DNA of 16,601 nt from an uncultured Johnsonella sp. Its GTDB lineage: Bacteria; Bacillota; Clostridia; Lachnospirales; Lachnospiraceae. This document shows, one piece after another, positions 14,599 through 16,601 of this stretch. The number at the start of each line of letters is the position of its first letter. Positions within the stretch are counted from its first letter, which is position 1. The notes under the pieces were generated by a model. The model was not told the DNA's origin. It worked only from the letters and a program-made list of their open reading frames with translations, and made no database searches. The DNA lies in the NCBI GenBank assembly GCA_900766185.1, contig CAAFUL010000038.1, positions 1 to 16,601 of the forward strand, given 5' to 3'. The position numbers and the translations under genes are program-made.

Positions 14599-15817
14599 TA
14601 TAAAACCATTTGCCTGTATAAGACCTACAAAGGATATGGCAAAAAGAACTGCCGCTCTGCCCTATGATGTGTATAACAGAAAGGAAGCTAAGGCTTATGT
14701 AAAAGATAAGCCTTACAGCTTTCTGCGTATAGACAGACCTGAGACGGCTTTTGATGAAGACTTTGATATGTATAGCGATGAAGCTTACAAAAAAGCTAAG
14801 GAGCTTCTTGAAGGTGATATGGAGGCAGGAATATACATAAAGGATAATGAAGAGGCTTATTATATATATGAGCTTACTATGGATTCTCGCAGCCAAAGCG
14901 GTATAGTTGCCTGTGCGGCAATAGACGATTATGTGGAAAACAGAATTAAAAAGCATGAGAATACCAGAGTGCAAAAAGAGTTGGATAGAATAAGGCATAT
15001 TGATACATTGTCAGCCCAAACCGGAGCTATATTTTTGGCATACAAAAGCTGTGCCGTGTTAAAAAATATTATAGCGAATAAGAAAAAAGAACAGCCGCTT
15101 TATGACTTTATATCCGATGACAAGGTAAAGCACAGGGTATGGAAGATTGCCGATGCACAGACTATAAAGAACATAAAGGAAGCCTTTGCCAAAATGGAGG
15201 GGGCTTACATAGCAGACGGGCATCACAGGGCAAGCAGTGCGGTCAAGGTAGGGCTTGAGAGAAGAAAGGCTAAGGACTATGTAGCCGGTGGAGAATCCGA
15301 TTACTTCTTATCAGTTCTTTTTGATGAGGAAGACCTTTATATAATGCCTTACAATAGGGTTGTAAAAGATCTGGCAGGACTTAGTAAGGATGAGTTTTTA
15401 GAAAAACTTAAGGCTGATTTTAATATACAAAGGCTTGAGGCTGCATTTGAGCCTGATGAAGCCAAAACTTTCGGAATGTATATTGATAAGAGCTGGTATA
15501 AGCTTGAGTTAAAGAATAAGGAAAGTAAGGGCACTATAGAAGATCTTGATGTATCAATACTTGAAGAGTTTGTGCTTAAGCCTATTTTAAACATACAGAA
15601 TACAAGAACTGATGATAGGATAGTCTTTGTAGGAGGTATCCGAGGGCTTAAGGAGCTTGAAATGATGGTTGACTTAGGTATGGCAGTGGCTTTTTCCATG
15701 TATCCTACAAGTATAGGAGAGCTTATCAGTGTAGCCGATGCCAATCTTTTAATGCCGGCTAAGTCTACATGGTTTGAGCCTAAGTTAATGAGCGGAATTT
15801 TTATACATGAGATATAG
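14591..15817 (+). CDS. DUF1015 family protein, coupled to serA
   Basis: 408-aa cytoplasmic protein of the DUF1015 (COG4198) family, whose biochemical role I do not know. Conserved family segments are visible: PFACIRPTKDMA near the start, LPYDVYNRKEA (23-33), FLRIDRPE (44-51), KKHENTR (120-126), ADGHHRASSA (208-217), MPYNRVV (252-258) and the C-terminal MPAKSTWFEPKLMSG (388-402). There is no signal peptide or membrane span. The ATG overlaps the serA stop by 8 bases, with AGGAGG inside the serA tail, so translation is coupled. The DGHHR segment resembles the motif of ParB/sulfiredoxin-fold enzymes, a group that includes a free-serine kinase. With serC and serA alongside, a role in phosphoserine or serine metabolism is a reasonable guess, not shown. 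Confidence 0.88.
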   Translation: MLNIKPFACIRPTKDMAKRTAALPYDVYNRKEAKAYVKDKPYSFLRIDRPETAFDEDFDMYSDEAYKKAKELLEGDMEAGIYIKDNEEAYYIYELTMDSRSQSGIVACAAIDDYVENRIKKHENTRVQKELDRIRHIDTLSAQTGAIFLAYKSCAVLKNIIANKKKEQPLYDFISDDKVKHRVWKIADAQTIKNIKEAFAKMEGAYIADGHHRASSAVKVGLERRKAKDYVAGGESDYFLSVLFDEEDLYIMPYNRVVKDLAGLSKDEFLEKLKADFNIQRLEAAFEPDEAKTFGMYIDKSWYKLELKNKESKGTIEDLDVSILEEFVLKPILNIQNTRTDDRIVFVGGIRGLKELEMMVDLGMAVAFSMYPTSIGELISVADANLLMPAKSTWFEPKLMSGIFIHEI

Positions 15818-15837
15818 TTTTGAGTAAAGAATTAAGG

Positions 15838-15878
15838 CTGCCTTTATAAAGAGCTTAAGCAACCGGCAGATAATTTTT
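15838..15878 (+). terminator. Weak terminator-like hairpin after the serine operon
   Basis: CTGCC (15838-15842) pairs with GGCAG (15865-15869), followed by AT and a T5 run (15874-15878). The stem is short and the loop long, so it is a weak candidate. Confidence 0.4.
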
Positions 15879-15912
15879 ACAGGTATAAAAAGAAATGTAG
15901 TGTAGTACATCA

Positions 15913-15942
15913 TTGACATTTAATTAATATCGGCAATAGTAG
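15913..15942 (+). promoter_or_regulatory. Candidate promoter for the DUF1700 gene
   Basis: A perfect TTGACA lies at 15913-15918. The -10 region 17-18 bp away (ATAGTAG, 15936-15942) is a poor match, so activity is uncertain. Confidence 0.3.
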
Positions 15943-15970
15943 AGTAAATCTTACTTTAACAGGAGAAGAT

Positions 15971-16447
15971 ATGAGTAAATATGAATTTTTAGACGGACTT
16001 AAGAAGGCTTTGGCTTCTACCAACAATCAAAGACTTATTAATGAAAATTATGAATTTTACAGAAATTATATAGAAGAAGAGCTTAAGAAACAAAGATCCG
16101 AAGAAGAAATAATGGAAGAGCTTGGAGATCCCAGACTGATAGCAAATTCTATAAAGGAAGCTGCCGGAATAGATGATGAGTTTGCACATGAGGAAGAACC
16201 GAAGACTTTTTATACTACTTATAGTGAGGACAGTAGGCAGGGTGAAGAGACTGACTATGGCAGGGTCAGAGGCTTTAGCGTAAGTGGAACAAAGGCTAGG
16301 CTCATACTTTTTGGGATTTCTGCAATGCTGATAATTATTTTAATATTGCTTATATGGCTTATAGGAAGCTTGATTTATATATTTGCGCCGGTGATACTTA
16401 CAGTACTTGTGGTGCTGTGGTTGGTGCACCTGTTTAGCAGAAGATAG
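15971..16447 (+). CDS. HAAS/DUF1700 domain membrane protein
   Basis: 158-aa protein with an N-terminal helical HAAS/DUF1700-type domain (about 1-66), marked by YEFLDGLKKAL, the NYEFYRNYIEEEL helix and the LGDPRLIANSI signature (51-61). An acidic linker (about 67-105) leads to two predicted membrane helices (about 111-133 and 135-154) and a short basic LFSRR tail. The start has AGGAGAAG immediately upstream. Such domains are usually found beside PadR-family regulators and are thought to take part in envelope or sporulation-linked sensing. No PadR gene lies within this window on either side, so its partner, if any, is unknown. Confidence 0.8.
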   Translation: MSKYEFLDGLKKALASTNNQRLINENYEFYRNYIEEELKKQRSEEEIMEELGDPRLIANSIKEAAGIDDEFAHEEEPKTFYTTYSEDSRQGEETDYGRVRGFSVSGTKARLILFGISAMLIIILILLIWLIGSLIYIFAPVILTVLVVLWLVHLFSRR

Positions 16448-16538
16448 TGGAAAGCTTACAGCAGTTTATAAGTTACAATTCTGATTTATCAGGGAGTTAG
16501 TAACATAAACAATTATAATAGTTTGTGGTTATTAGTTT

Positions 16539-16601
16539 ATAAAAAACTCTGTATAATTCAATCATACCCGCAACCCTTTCTCAAAGCTTCGACAAATTCA
16601 C
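16539..16601. repeat. Arm of the palindromic repeat E1, inverted copy, cut by window end
   Basis: The last 63 bases are the reverse complement of 141-203 with one difference (62 of 63). The rest of the element lies beyond the window. The 91 bp between the DUF1700 gene and this copy hold nothing I can recognise. Confidence 0.85.

Overview
The window is AT-rich, densely coding DNA with strong Shine-Dalgarno sites, short intergenic gaps and ordinary biosynthetic genes. Codon use, gene content and protein style (lipobox solute-binding protein with a Ser/Ala linker, serC-serA-DUF1015, HAAS/DUF1700 protein) point to a low-GC Firmicute of the Clostridia, most likely a Lachnospiraceae relative. That placement is inference from style, not a database match. 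No tRNA, rRNA, CRISPR array or phage genes were seen.

Layout, left to right. (1) 1-404: a ~195-bp palindromic repeat, then the promoter and leader of a transporter operon. (2) 405-2910: a three-gene polar amino acid ABC importer (lipoprotein, permease, ATPase), with a hairpin after the first gene. (3) 3062-4357: dihydroorotase (pyrC), without other pyr genes. (4) 4440-4558: a second folded palindromic element, followed by mtaB (4609-5937), a tRNA methylthiotransferase with a TTG start. (5) 5938-6596: a 659-bp non-coding stretch rich in small inverted repeats. (6) 6597-11345: branched-chain amino acid genes leuB, ilvD and ilvB, with a MITE-like element between leuB and ilvD and a 19-bp-stem terminator after ilvB. 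(7) 11432-11761, minus strand: a RelB/DinJ-type antitoxin with its own near-consensus promoter and no toxin beside it. (8) 11785-12043: a composite repeat containing a second copy of the MITE core. (9) 12073-15817: the serine operon, with a near-consensus promoter, a ~235-nt structured leader ending in a terminator-like hairpin, then serC, serA and a DUF1015 gene that overlaps serA. (10) 15971-16447: a HAAS/DUF1700 membrane protein. (11) 16539-16601: one arm of the repeat seen at position 1, in inverse orientation, cut by the window edge.

The genes mostly serve amino acid supply: import, branched-chain synthesis (LeuB, IlvD, IlvB) and serine synthesis from 3-phosphoglycerate (SerA, SerC). The most interesting material is non-coding: a leader before serC with mutually exclusive pairings like a riboswitch or attenuator; a ~105-bp element with terminal inverted repeats and a perfect 8-bp target duplication; and a family of nested-hairpin elements sharing a short core. 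The DUF1015 gene sits where a phosphoserine enzyme would be expected, and no serB is visible.
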